The notes beneath the pieces are model-generated. The model searched no databases. It was not told the DNA's origin and saw only the letters and a program-made list of their open reading frames with translations. A stretch of 64,000 bases of DNA from Streptomyces sp. D2-8 (GTDB lineage Bacteria > Actinomycetota > Actinomycetes > Streptomycetales > Streptomycetaceae): positions 558,001 to 622,000 of the forward strand of contig NZ_JAAHBP010000003.1 in NCBI RefSeq assembly GCF_023184515.1, read 5' to 3'. A program made the translations under genes and the position numbers. Each line of letters starts with the position of its first letter. The first letter of the stretch is position 1. Shown here piece by piece: positions 21,785 to 30,883 of this stretch.

Positions 21785-24268
21785 GTGACGAGGGAGCAGC
21801 AGACGCCGGGGCTGCCTGGCGCACACCGCCCGGAGCAGGCCGACGGTCTGCCGTTCCACGCACCCGTTCTCGGTGCCGCGCGCGCGGTGGCCGGGATCGC
21901 GGCCCTGGCAGCGGCTCTGCTGGGCCTGGTGGGCCTGGCCGGATGGATCTTCGAGTCCGATGCGCTGACGAGCGGGCCCGGTGCCGTGGTGTCCATGAAG
22001 GCCAACACCGCCGTGGCCCTCGTAGCGCTCGGCCTCTCCTTGTTCGTGACCACCCGTGGTCAGGTCCGCCCGCGGACGCTCGCAGCGGCCCGCGCGGCGG
22101 CGGCCCTGGCCGCCCTGGTCGGCGTGCTCACCCTCGCGGAGGACCTGACCGGGGCAAGTCTGGGGATCGACGAGCTGCTCTTCCAGGACGACACCGGCGA
22201 TGCGGGGACGCCGGGCCGGATGGCGCCGAACACGGCCGTGGCGCTGCTGCTCGCGGGGGCGGCCTCCCTGTGCGCCGGTGTGTCCCGGATCCCGGCCTGG
22301 GTGAGTCAGATCCCGGGCCTGGCCGTCGGAGCGCTCGGCATGCTGCGGCTGTACGGGGCCGCCTACGCGGTGCCCGAGCTGGAGCGCTTCGGCGCCTACA
22401 CCGGCATGTCCGTGCCCACCGCGCTGGCTCTGGTGCTGCTGGGCACGGCCCTCTTCCTGGCCCGTCCGCGCGAGGGTCCCGCGGGGCTGCTGTCGAACGC
22501 GGGAACGACCGGGGCGCTGGGGCGATGGCTGTTCGTCACCGTCGTGATCGTGCCGCCGCTGCTGGGATGGGCGGTCCTGGCGGGTGAGGGCGCGGGGGTG
22601 TTCGGGGCGCGGCTGGGCATCGCGCTGCTCGTCTGCGGTCTCGTGGCCGTGTTCACGACGGCGATCTTCGCGACCCTGGCCGTGGGCCGTCGTGTCGAGG
22701 TGGCGCACGCCCGTCTCGAGTGGCGGGTGCGCCAGAACGAACTGCTGCAGGACTTCATGGACCACACGCCCGCGGTGGTGTTCATCAAGGACCTGCACGG
22801 CCGCTTCCTGGCGGTCAACACGACGTTCGAGCGGAGCTTGAACCTCACCCGGGACCAGGTCCTGGGGCGCCGGGACCTGGAGGCCATGCCGTCCGACCTC
22901 GCGCGTCAGGCGCGGGCCGCCGACCTCGCGATGCTGGCGGAGGGCAAGCCCGTGCAGCGAGAGGAACGGCTCGCCCTGCCGGGAGGCCCGCGGGAGTTCC
23001 TCTCCAGCCTCTTCCCCCTCAACGACGCCTCCGGTAGGCCCTACGCCGTGTGCGGCGTGGTCACCGACATCACCGAGCGCGTCGCGGCCCAGCGCGAGGT
23101 CCAACGGTCCCACCGGCGGTTCCTCGCGCTGCTGGAGTCCGCTCCCGACGCCACCCTGATCACGGACGGCGACGGCACCGTCGTCATGGCCAACCCTCAG
23201 GTGAAACACCTCTTCGGCCGTGCGCCGGGCGACCTCGTCGGCACCGAGGTGGTCTGCCTGGTGCCCGCCGCTCGGCGCCGGCGGCACGGCGCACTCCTCG
23301 ATGCCTATCTCCGCCGGCGTGATCCGAAGCCGACGGTGGTGGACAGGGGCCTGTACGGGCTGCGCGGCGACGGTTCCGAGTTCCCCGTCGAGGTGAGCGT
23401 CAGCAGTCTGCGGTCCGAACAGGAGACCCTGGTGGTCCTGACCGTCCGGGACATCACCGAGCGCAGACGGCTGGAGGCCGAACGCGCCGAGCGCTACGAG
23501 CAGCAGCGGCGGATCGCCCTCACCTTGCAGCACAGCCTCATGGGGGAGCCGCCCCACCTGGCGTACCTGCCCAGCGCCTACCGGTACCTGGCGTCCGTCC
23601 AGGACCCCGGAGTCGGAGGCGACTGGTTCGACGTCATTCCGCTCGACGAGCGCCGCACCGGAGTCCTCGTCGGCGACGTGATGGGCCGGGGCCTGGAGGC
23701 CGCGGCCGTCATGGGGCAGTTGCGCGCCGCCTCCCACGCCCTGGCCCGCACGGGTGCCACGCCCAGCGGGCTCATGACCGCCCTCGACACGTTCGTCGGC
23801 GACCTGCCGGATCAGATGGTCACCTGCCTCTACCTGATCCTGGACCAGGGCAGGCACGAGGTCACCCTGTGCTCGGCGGGGCACCTGCCCGTCATCGTCC
23901 TGCCGCCCGACGGGCCCGCCGGCCGGCTGGGGGTGCCGGTCGGTGTGCCGTTGGGCGTCAACGACGCCGGACACCGGATGCCGTTCGAGGAGGCCACCAG
24001 ACCGCTGCCGCCGGGCAGCGCCCTCGTGCTCTACACCGACGGGCTGGTCGAAAGGCCCGGCACCGACATCGAGGCCCAGATCGATGTCCTGATCCACACC
24101 GTCGACGTCGCGCTGAAGGGTGCTCCCGTCGACGACCCGGGCACCCTCGACCGGGCGGCGGACCGGCTGATCAGGACCCTCATCGCGGACACGGCCGCCT
24201 ATGACGACGACGTGACGTTGCTGGTGATCGGTGTCCCCGGGCCGGACGCGGACGACGCCGACGGCTGA
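21785..24268 (+). CDS. Membrane PAS-PAS-PP2C (SpoIIE-type) phosphatase
   Basis: 827 residues from GTG 21785 (CAGGGA nine bases upstream); an ATG 45 bp earlier is possible but lacks a ribosome site. Residues 15-300 hold seven or eight hydrophobic helices. PAS 1 about 310-430 (F-M-D-H-T-P-A-V-V-F-I-K-D, ending T-D-I-T-E-R), PAS 2 about 435-560 (ending V-R-D-I-T-E-R). PP2C about 590-815: V-G-G-D-W-F-D-V, G-D-V-M-G-R-G, L-V-L-Y-T-D-G-L-V-E and Y-D-D-D-V-T-L-L supply the metal-binding Asp set. By family it dephosphorylates an anti-anti-sigma (STAS) protein; none is encoded here. No HATPase domain, unlike the phosphatases at 26926 and 49165. Confidence 0.88.
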   Translation: MTREQQTPGLPGAHRPEQADGLPFHAPVLGAARAVAGIAALAAALLGLVGLAGWIFESDALTSGPGAVVSMKANTAVALVALGLSLFVTTRGQVRPRTLAAARAAAALAALVGVLTLAEDLTGASLGIDELLFQDDTGDAGTPGRMAPNTAVALLLAGAASLCAGVSRIPAWVSQIPGLAVGALGMLRLYGAAYAVPELERFGAYTGMSVPTALALVLLGTALFLARPREGPAGLLSNAGTTGALGRWLFVTVVIVPPLLGWAVLAGEGAGVFGARLGIALLVCGLVAVFTTAIFATLAVGRRVEVAHARLEWRVRQNELLQDFMDHTPAVVFIKDLHGRFLAVNTTFERSLNLTRDQVLGRRDLEAMPSDLARQARAADLAMLAEGKPVQREERLALPGGPREFLSSLFPLNDASGRPYAVCGVVTDITERVAAQREVQRSHRRFLALLESAPDATLITDGDGTVVMANPQVKHLFGRAPGDLVGTEVVCLVPAARRRRHGALLDAYLRRRDPKPTVVDRGLYGLRGDGSEFPVEVSVSSLRSEQETLVVLTVRDITERRRLEAERAERYEQQRRIALTLQHSLMGEPPHLAYLPSAYRYLASVQDPGVGGDWFDVIPLDERRTGVLVGDVMGRGLEAAAVMGQLRAASHALARTGATPSGLMTALDTFVGDLPDQMVTCLYLILDQGRHEVTLCSAGHLPVIVLPPDGPAGRLGVPVGVPLGVNDAGHRMPFEEATRPLPPGSALVLYTDGLVERPGTDIEAQIDVLIHTVDVALKGAPVDDPGTLDRAADRLIRTLIADTAAYDDDVTLLVIGVPGPDADDADG

Positions 24269-24423
24269 TCGCCGGCCCCCGCCGTGACCCGCCCCACGGG
24301 ACTGCCGCCCACCGAGGGCTGGTCCACCGCAACCGCAGTGGCCGAAAATGTGTCTCTCAACGCGCGACCGGGGCGCTTCGCCGATGGCGGGGCCGCGGTG
24401 GCGAGGCGGCCTGGGGGGCTGGA

Positions 24424-26076
24424 ATGAACACATGGGAAGTGCCTGGATACACCGAGTCGCTCGAACTCGGGTCGGGGGCGAGCGGGCGGGTCGTACTCGC
24501 CGTGCACGAGGAGACCGGCGTGCCCGTGGCCGTGAAGTACCTCAGCGAGACCCTGCGCGTCCGGCCGGGCTTCGTGCACGACTTCCGGGCGGAGGCGCGG
24601 CTGCTCGGCGGCCTCGAGAGCCCGTACGTGGCCGGGCTGTACGAGTACGTGGAGAGCCCGGACGGCGCCGCCATCGTGATGGAGCTGGTCGAGGGCGTCC
24701 CGCTGCGTGCGCTGCTGAAGCGGGAGGGCCCGCTCGGCCCCGAGGCCGCGCTCGTGGTCCTCAAGGGCTCGTTGCTCGGTCTGGCCGACGCGCACCGCGT
24801 CGGCGTCGTCCACCGCGACTACAAGCCGGAGAACGTCCTGGTCATGCCGGACGGGTCCTCCAAGCTCGTCGACTTCGGCATCGCCGTGGACACGGGCACC
24901 AGCGCGGGTGTGGCGGGAACCCCCTCCTACATGGCCCCCGAGCAGTGGACCGGGGCACCCGCCTCGCCCGCCGCGGACGTGTACGCGGCCACGGCCACCT
25001 TCTTCGAGTGCCTGACGGGTCACAAGCCGTACGCGGGCGACAACATCGCGGAGCTCGCGCTGCAGCACGTCGACGCGCCCGTCCCCGCCGAGGAGGCCCC
25101 CGAGGCGGTGCGGGAGCTGATCCGCCGTGGTCTGGCCAAGGACCCGTGGGAACGGCCCGCACAGGCCGATGCGTTCGTCGGGGAACTGGAAGCCGCTGCC
25201 GGCGCCGCCTACGGCCCCGACTGGGAGGAACGCGGCCGGGGCCGGCTCGCCGCACTGGTGGCACTGCTGCCGCTGCTCCTGCCCTCGGCCCGCAACGCGC
25301 CCCGGAGCGACACGGACACCGCACGCACGGTGCTGAGCCGGAACCCGGGACCGGGCGGGGCGCGGTCGTGGCTGCCGGGCCGGCCCGGACTGCTCGTCTC
25401 CGGTGCCGCCGTCCTCCTCGCTGCCCTCCTGACCTATGGCCTCCCGTACGCTCCGGGGACCGCGGCGCAGCGAGTGGCGCAGGCCCTGGCCACCACCGGT
25501 GCCCGGCCCGGCGCTGAGCCGGCGGCGCCCCCCGCCCCGACGGTCTCGTCCTCCTCCCCGTCCGCCACACCGGCCGCGTCGGCCGGCCTGTCGCCGTCAC
25601 CCACCGTGTCCGCCACGGGCCCGGCGCCCACCGGCACCGGCCAGTCGCCGGCCGCCGCCACCTCGGCGTCCGGCCAGGCGACGTCGGCGCCCGGCGCGGC
25701 GAGCACCGCGGCGACACCCACGACCGCCGCCCCCACCTCACCTGCCGGTGCCACCGTCAAGGACGTCGCCGTGTCGGCCTTCCGGCAGACGGGCCCCTCG
25801 ACCGCCACCGCGACCGTCGACATCACCACGGACGGCACCGGCCCGCTCTCCCTCACCGTCTCCTGGTTCACGGGCGACACGGCCGGAGAGCCGGGCAGCC
25901 CGGACGGCGCGTCCCAGACCTTCCAGCGCAGCGGAGCCACCCAGTACACGCTCACCGTCGACCACACCTTCCAGAACCTCGGCTGCTACTGGACGGTGCA
26001 GGCCACGACCACCCCGGCCGCCGCCGACGGAGGCGCCTCGCAGCAGCTCCTGACCAGACGGTGCTTCCTGCGATGA
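24424..26076 (+). CDS. Membrane Ser/Thr protein kinase with Ig-like ectodomain
   Basis: 550 residues. Kinase about 8-270: glycine loop L-G-S-G-A-S-G, K38 in V-A-V-K, H-R-D-Y-K-P-E-N (H130, D132) and D-F-G, then G-T-P-S-Y-M-A-P-E. One membrane helix about 321-345 (L-L-V-S-G-A-A-V-L-L-A-A-L-L). The outside has a Ser/Thr/Pro/Ala linker of ~100 residues and a C-terminal beta domain of ~105 residues (T-V-S-W-F-T-G-D ... L-G-C-Y-W-T-V-Q-A-T-T ... R-R-C-F) with two Cys likely forming a disulfide. The ectodomain resembles that of the next gene. The 155-bp gap before it should hold a promoter. Confidence 0.88.
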   Translation: MNTWEVPGYTESLELGSGASGRVVLAVHEETGVPVAVKYLSETLRVRPGFVHDFRAEARLLGGLESPYVAGLYEYVESPDGAAIVMELVEGVPLRALLKREGPLGPEAALVVLKGSLLGLADAHRVGVVHRDYKPENVLVMPDGSSKLVDFGIAVDTGTSAGVAGTPSYMAPEQWTGAPASPAADVYAATATFFECLTGHKPYAGDNIAELALQHVDAPVPAEEAPEAVRELIRRGLAKDPWERPAQADAFVGELEAAAGAAYGPDWEERGRGRLAALVALLPLLLPSARNAPRSDTDTARTVLSRNPGPGGARSWLPGRPGLLVSGAAVLLAALLTYGLPYAPGTAAQRVAQALATTGARPGAEPAAPPAPTVSSSSPSATPAASAGLSPSPTVSATGPAPTGTGQSPAAATSASGQATSAPGAASTAATPTTAAPTSPAGATVKDVAVSAFRQTGPSTATATVDITTDGTGPLSLTVSWFTGDTAGEPGSPDGASQTFQRSGATQYTLTVDHTFQNLGCYWTVQATTTPAAADGGASQQLLTRRCFLR

Positions 26077-26780
26077 GCGCCCGCGACGACGACCGCGTCC
26101 CCACGACAACGCCCGCCGGCGAGCGCACCGAGGTGCCGCCACCCGTTGAGGAGCCCCGCTCCGCCGGCCACGACGCCGAGTACAGCGCCACCGTGCTGGC
26201 CGGCCACTGGGTCCAGCGGCCCGAACCGGACGAGGCCCTCGTCGAGCAGTCCTGGACGAAGACCCGCCCGACGCGGCCCGATCGCGTCGAGGGCGCCGTG
26301 TTGCGGTTCGGCCCGGGCGTGACCGCCGCGCTCGCCCATCGCACCCACCGGACGCTCCCCGCCGTACCGTCGCCTCCCGCGCCCCCGGGCCGGCGGCTGC
26401 GCAGGCACGCCCTGCCCGCGCTGGTCGTGGTCTGCGTCCTCGCGTTCCTCGCCTGGCAGCGCCTCGGACCGCCCCTGGCGGTGCGGGAGGTGACGGTCAC
26501 GGCCCGGCCGACGGCTCTGGGATGTGACGGCACCGCGGACCTCGTCGGCCTCGTCACCACGAACGGCCGCCCGGGCACGCTGTCCTACCGCTGGATCCGA
26601 AGCGACGGCACCGCCTCGGGCGTACTGAGGGAAGTGCTGGTCCGGGGCCAGCGGCAGGCACGCCTCCACCTGCGCTGGACCTTCCAGGGCACGGGGCAGC
26701 GCACGGCACAGGCCGAACTGCGCATCCTCTCCGGCACTCCGCGCACGGGCACCGCCCGCTTCGCGTACGACTGCCCCTGA
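26073..26780 (+). CDS. Single-pass membrane protein with Ig-like ectodomain, coupled to the kinase
   Basis: 235 residues. Start ATG 26073 overlaps the kinase stop (ATGA). A polar N-terminal ~110 residues (cytoplasmic, with A-E-Y-S-A-T-V and W-T-K-T-R-P-T-R) is followed by a basic R-R-L-R-R-H and one helix (A-L-P-A-L-V-V-V-C-V-L-A-F-L-A-W). The outer ~95 residues carry G-C-D-G-T-A, Y-R-W-I-R-S-D-G and a final F-A-Y-D-C-P; two Cys are placed as in the kinase ectodomain. Thr-rich cytoplasmic tail could be a kinase substrate. It looks like a co-receptor or accessory subunit; this is inference from layout. Confidence 0.7.
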   Translation: MSARDDDRVPTTTPAGERTEVPPPVEEPRSAGHDAEYSATVLAGHWVQRPEPDEALVEQSWTKTRPTRPDRVEGAVLRFGPGVTAALAHRTHRTLPAVPSPPAPPGRRLRRHALPALVVVCVLAFLAWQRLGPPLAVREVTVTARPTALGCDGTADLVGLVTTNGRPGTLSYRWIRSDGTASGVLREVLVRGQRQARLHLRWTFQGTGQRTAQAELRILSGTPRTGTARFAYDCP

Positions 26781-26843
26781 CCGGTCATCGCGCCGAAGCG
26801 CGGATCCCCCTCTGCGCCGGTCGCTCCCTCATGGCCTGGATCT

Positions 26844-26855
26844 GTACATTTGTAC
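26844..26855 (+). promoter_or_regulatory. Small palindrome GTACA-TT-TGTAC
   Basis: Perfect 12-bp dyad in an otherwise AT-richer patch, 71 bp upstream of the symporter-phosphatase start. Possibly an operator or part of its promoter. Confidence 0.35.
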
Positions 26856-26925
26856 GGCAGGACCTACCGACACCAGGCGTGCCGATGGCCGCGCCCGTTG
26901 CATGAGCCTCGCAGGCGAGGACCAT

Positions 26926-29900
26926 ATGTTTGATCTGAGTGCGCCGACCGTGACCACGTTCCTCGTGTACGTGGCAGCCATGATCGGAACCGGTGTCTGG
27001 GCCTACACCCGCACGCGCACCTTCACCGACTTCGCTCTGGGCGGACGCAGGCTCAACGCGCTCGTCGCCGCCCTGTCCGCAGGAGCCAGTGACATGTCCG
27101 GCTGGCTGTTCCTCGCCCTGCCCGGAGCAGTCTACGCCGCCGGTGTCGGCGCCAGCTGGATCGCCGTCGGCCTGGTCGTGGGCACCTACCTCAACTGGCT
27201 GTTCGTCGCGCCCCGGCTGCGCACTTACACCGAACGGGCCGAGAACGCCGTGAGCCTGTCGGCCTACCTGGAGGAACGGTTCGAGGACCGCACCCGGATG
27301 CTCAGGCTGGTGTCGGCCGCCGTGACCCTGGCATTCTTCACCCTCTACGTGGCCAGCGGCTTCGTGGCCGGCGGGCTGTTGTTCGAGCAGGTCTTCGATG
27401 TCCGGTTCGATCTCGGGGTGACCCTGACCGCCCTGGTGATCGGTGTCTACGCGTGCCTGGGCGGCTTCCTCGCCGTGAGCCTGACGCACGTGATGCAGGG
27501 CACTCTGATGTTCCTCGCCCTGCTCGTGGTCCCGCTGACCGGTGTCGCGGTGCTCGGGGGCTTCGGCGCACTGGGCGACGCCCTCAAGGGAAAGACGCCT
27601 GGTCTGCTCGACATGGGGGCCAGGGTCGGCTACGCGGACGGACGGTGGTCGGACGGCGGGTCCCTCGGTGCCGTGGCGACGATCTCGCTGCTCGCCTGGG
27701 GCCTCGGCTACTTCGGCCAGCCCCACATCCTGGCCCGCTTCATGGGCATCCGCAGCACCCGCGCCGTCCCCGCGGCCCGCCGCATCGGAACGGCCTGGGC
27801 CGGTGTCGTGCTCGCCGGCGCCACACTCGTCGGCCTGGTGGGGATCGGGCGGCTCGGCACGCCCCTGGGCGACCCGGACACGGTGTACATCGTCCTGGCC
27901 GAGGCCCTGCTCACGCCGTGGGTCGCCGGCCTGATGCTGATCGCCGTACTGGCCGCCATCATCTCGACCGCGGACAGCCAGCTCCTCGTGTCGTCCACCG
28001 CCCTCACCGAGGACTTTTACCACGCGTTCCTCCACCGGCGGGCCGGGGACCAGGTGCTGGTGCGGGTCGGCCGCGGCGCCGTCGTCCTGGTGATCGCGGT
28101 GGCCTTCGTGATCGCGCTCAGGGGCGGCGGCCTGCTCGACATCGTCTCCCATGCCTGGGCGGGCTTCGGTGCGGCCTTCGGGCCGGTGGTCCTCCTCTCG
28201 CTGTACTGGCCGCGCATGACGTGGGCGGGAGCCATGGCCGGGATCGTGTCGGGCGCCGCCACGGTGCTGTTCTGGGGCCACATCAATCCACTGCTCGGGC
28301 CCCTGGAGTCCGGCATCTACGAAATGGTCCCGGGCGTACTGGTCGCCACGGCCGCCGCACTGGTCTTCGGCCGGTTCGTCGGCCGACCGCCGAAACGGGC
28401 CTTCTGGCGCATGCCGGGAGGCGCGGTGAGCCAGTTGACGGTCACCCCCTTTCTCAGCCACGCACCGGTCGGTATGGCCGTCCTGGACACGGACCTGCGC
28501 TACGTCTGGGTGAACGACTCGCTGGACCGCCTCATCCCCCTCGAAGAGCGACTGGGGCGGCAAGTGCGGGACGTGCTGCCGGGGGCGGAGGCGGAGGCCT
28601 TCGAGGAACAGATGCGCAAGGTACTCGAGACCGGGGACCCGGTGCTGGACTACGAGTACCGGGGGCCGAGCCACGCCGATCCCGACCGGATTCGCGCGTG
28701 CTCCGCCTCCTTCTTCGGCATGCGGGACCGCAAAGGCCGGTTCGTGGGCATCTCCTACCTCGTCGTCGACGTCACCGAGCGCTGGCGGGCTCAGGAACGC
28801 CTGGCGCTGCTGAACGACGCGGGCGCTCGTATCGGCAGCACGCTGGAGGTGACGCGGACCGCGCAGGAGCTGGCGGACGAGGCGGTGCCGTCCGTCGCCG
28901 AGTTCGTCGCCGTCGATCTGCTGGACTCGGTCATGCGGGGCGAGGAGCCCGCCCCCGGACCGGTCGGCATGACGCCCGTCATCCGCCGCGCCGGCCAGCG
29001 GTCGGTGCGTGAGGGCTGTCCGGAGGCGAGCCTGTCCGTGGGGGAAACGGTTCGGCGCGCTCCCTTGTCGCCCGTGACCCGGAGCCTGCTGGAGAGCAAA
29101 ACGCGGGTGGAGCGGGTCCTGGACCTCTCCCACAGTGCCTGGGTGACCGAGGACGAGTCCCTGGGAGCCTCCCTCCGCGACTTCGACTTCCGGTCGCTGA
29201 TCGTGGTTCCGGTGCGGGCGCGCGGCGTCACGCTGGGAGTGGCGACGTTCGCCCGCACGGCGCGTATGGGCCCCTTCGAGGACGACGACGTGCGTCTTGC
29301 CGAGGAACTCGTCTCGCGCGCGGCTCTGTGCGTCGACAACGCGCGCCGCTACACACGCGAGCGCACCGCGGCCCGCTCCATGCAGCGCTACCTGCTGCCG
29401 CATGAGCTGGCCGGCGGATCCGCCCTGGAGGTCGCCTCCTGGTACCTGCCCGCGGACGCGCCCAGCGGTGTGGGCGGCGACTGGTTCGACGTGATCCAGC
29501 TCTCCGGAGCCCGGGTCGCACTGGTCGTCGGGGACGTCGTCGGACACGGCATGAACGCGGCGGCGACCATGGGGCGCCTGCGCACCGCGGTACGCACGCT
29601 CGCCGACCTGGACCTCCCCCCGGACGAACTGCTGGCGCATCTCGACGACCTCGTCATCGGCCATCTCGGGGCGTACGACAGCAAGGAGCCGGCGGCGGCT
29701 GGCGACGAGAGCGCGGGCGCCGCGTTCCTCGGGGCCACCTGCCTGTACGCCGTGTACGACCCGGTCGGCAGACGGTGCACGCTGGCCCGCGCCGGCCACC
29801 TCCCGCCCGTGATCGTCCGTCCCGACGGCACCGCCGACATCCTCGACCTGCCCGCCGGACCGCCCCTCGGGCTCGGCTACCTGCCCTTCGAGTCCATCGA

Positions 29901-30507
29901 GGTGGAGCTGGCCGAGGGCACTCTCCTCGCCCTCTACACGGACGGCCTCATCGAGACCTACGACCGGGATATCGACGCCGGGCTCTCCCGGCTGGGCGAC
30001 GCCCTGGCGGTGCGCGGGGCGGGCCTGCGGGAGATCGGCATGGGAGCGGTCGACGCCCTCCTGACGGGTCCGCCGTCCGACGACGTGGCCCTGCTCCTGG
30101 CCCGGACCCACGGCCTGGCCCCGGACCAGGTCGTCTCCTGGAGCCTGCCCCGCGATCCGGCCGCCGTCGCGCATGCCCGCGGTCTGGTCGGCGAGCAGAT
30201 GGAGGAGTGGGCCCTGCCCGACCTGACCTTCACCACGGAGCTCATCGTCAGCGAACTGGTCACCAACGCCATCCGCCATGCGACCGGACCGGTCGGTCTG
30301 CGCCTGATCCGGGACCGCGTCCTGATCTGCGAGGTCTCCGACGGCGGCAGCACCTCACCGCGCCTGCGCCACGCCCGGACCACCGACGAGGGAGGGCGGG
30401 GGCTGCTGATCGTGGCCCAGCTCGCCCAGCGGTGGGGCACCCGCTACACGACGACCGGCAAGGTCATCTGGACGGAGCAGGTCATCCCCGCCGACGCGGT
30501 CGTCTAG
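26926..30507 (+). CDS. PutP-type sodium symporter fused to PAS, GAF, PP2C phosphatase and HATPase (anti-sigma) domains
   Basis: 1193 residues from ATG 26926 (AGGCGAGGA upstream; an ATG 24 bp earlier has none). Residues 1-490 follow E. coli PutP closely: L-S-A-G-A-S-D-M-S-G-W-L, G-L-G-Y-F-G-Q-P-H-I-L-A-R-F-M, S-H-A-W-A-G-F-G-A-A-F-G-P-V-V; the sodium/proline-site regions are intact. PAS about 505-625 (ends V-D-V-T-E-R), GAF about 630-800, PP2C about 815-1055 (V-G-G-D-W-F-D-V, G-D-V-V-G-H-G, P-S-D-D-V-A-L), HATPase 1065-1193 (E-L-V-T-N-A-I-R-H, D-E-G-G-R-G-L). One protein therefore could sense transport and act both as STAS phosphatase and STAS/anti-sigma kinase. No frameshift seen. A terminator follows. 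Confidence 0.9.
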   Translation: MFDLSAPTVTTFLVYVAAMIGTGVWAYTRTRTFTDFALGGRRLNALVAALSAGASDMSGWLFLALPGAVYAAGVGASWIAVGLVVGTYLNWLFVAPRLRTYTERAENAVSLSAYLEERFEDRTRMLRLVSAAVTLAFFTLYVASGFVAGGLLFEQVFDVRFDLGVTLTALVIGVYACLGGFLAVSLTHVMQGTLMFLALLVVPLTGVAVLGGFGALGDALKGKTPGLLDMGARVGYADGRWSDGGSLGAVATISLLAWGLGYFGQPHILARFMGIRSTRAVPAARRIGTAWAGVVLAGATLVGLVGIGRLGTPLGDPDTVYIVLAEALLTPWVAGLMLIAVLAAIISTADSQLLVSSTALTEDFYHAFLHRRAGDQVLVRVGRGAVVLVIAVAFVIALRGGGLLDIVSHAWAGFGAAFGPVVLLSLYWPRMTWAGAMAGIVSGAATVLFWGHINPLLGPLESGIYEMVPGVLVATAAALVFGRFVGRPPKRAFWRMPGGAVSQLTVTPFLSHAPVGMAVLDTDLRYVWVNDSLDRLIPLEERLGRQVRDVLPGAEAEAFEEQMRKVLETGDPVLDYEYRGPSHADPDRIRACSASFFGMRDRKGRFVGISYLVVDVTERWRAQERLALLNDAGARIGSTLEVTRTAQELADEAVPSVAEFVAVDLLDSVMRGEEPAPGPVGMTPVIRRAGQRSVREGCPEASLSVGETVRRAPLSPVTRSLLESKTRVERVLDLSHSAWVTEDESLGASLRDFDFRSLIVVPVRARGVTLGVATFARTARMGPFEDDDVRLAEELVSRAALCVDNARRYTRERTAARSMQRYLLPHELAGGSALEVASWYLPADAPSGVGGDWFDVIQLSGARVALVVGDVVGHGMNAAATMGRLRTAVRTLADLDLPPDELLAHLDDLVIGHLGAYDSKEPAAAGDESAGAAFLGATCLYAVYDPVGRRCTLARAGHLPPVIVRPDGTADILDLPAGPPLGLGYLPFESIEVELAEGTLLALYTDGLIETYDRDIDAGLSRLGDALAVRGAGLREIGMGAVDALLTGPPSDDVALLLARTHGLAPDQVVSWSLPRDPAAVAHARGLVGEQMEEWALPDLTFTTELIVSELVTNAIRHATGPVGLRLIRDRVLICEVSDGGSTSPRLRHARTTDEGGRGLLIVAQLAQRWGTRYTTTGKVIWTEQVIPADAVV

Positions 30508-30523
30508 GGCGTGCCGCCCGGAA

Positions 30524-30551
30524 CGCGCCACCGGGAAGTCCCGGTGGCGCG
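30524..30551. terminator. Perfect 13-bp hairpin between convergent genes
   Basis: Arms 30524-30536 and 30539-30551 (CGCGCCACCGGGA/TCCCGGTGGCGCG), 2-nt loop, 16 bp after the symporter-phosphatase stop and 1 bp before the zinc-ribbon stop. Confidence 0.8.
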
Positions 30552-30552
30552 C

Positions 30553-30768
30553 TCAGCGGCTCGTGGCACCGGACCGGATCGCGGGCCGGCTGCGGGAGAC
30601 GACGCGCGTTCCGCACCCGTCGGTGACCCGCACCTGCAGCGAGCCGCATCCGCAGCGCGTCCACTCCGTGCGGCCCGTCGCGGTGGTGTGCCGCGACAGC
30701 ACCTGGAACGGCTCGCCCCGGTCCGGCCAGCCGCAGTGCGGGCAGGCGCTGGCATCCGTGCTGGTCAT
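30553..30768 (-). CDS. Small zinc-ribbon protein
   Basis: 71 residues from ATG 30768, preceded by GAGGAG seven bases upstream. C-P-H-C near the N-terminus and C-G-C-G-S about 28 residues later make a treble-clef-like Cys4 ribbon. The rest is basic (R-T-E-W-T-R, R-V-V-S-R-S-R). It faces the LysR regulator across a shared promoter region, so it may be its target. No catalytic residues; probably a nucleic-acid or protein-binding accessory. Real by start site, codon use and motif. Confidence 0.65.
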   Translation of the reverse strand: MTSTDASACPHCGWPDRGEPFQVLSRHTTATGRTEWTRCGCGSLQVRVTDGCGTRVVSRSRPAIRSGATSR

Positions 30769-30840
30769 GACTGACTCCTCGTACGTCGTGGCTGGCTGAC
30801 CGTCGCGACACAGCCAGGGTGCGTCGAAAGATCCGTACAT

Positions 30841-30861
30841 GTCCAGGTTGACTTTGTGGAC
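30841..30861. promoter_or_regulatory. Putative LysR-type binding dyad, GTCCA-N11-TGGAC
   Basis: GTCCA (30841-30845) and TGGAC (30857-30861) are separated by 11 nt, the spacing of LysR-family boxes. It lies between the divergent zinc-ribbon and LysR genes, 23 bp before the LysR start, fitting autoregulation. TTGACT inside the dyad could be a -35. Confidence 0.5.
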
Positions 30862-30883
30862 GTCACTGTGAAGCCTGGCCTTC

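Noticed and set aside
26785..30279. 1164-codon open frame opposite the symporter-phosphatase fusion
   Set aside because: Composition rich in Gly, Asp, Gln and Arg with no domain; the + strand frame carries five recognisable domains.
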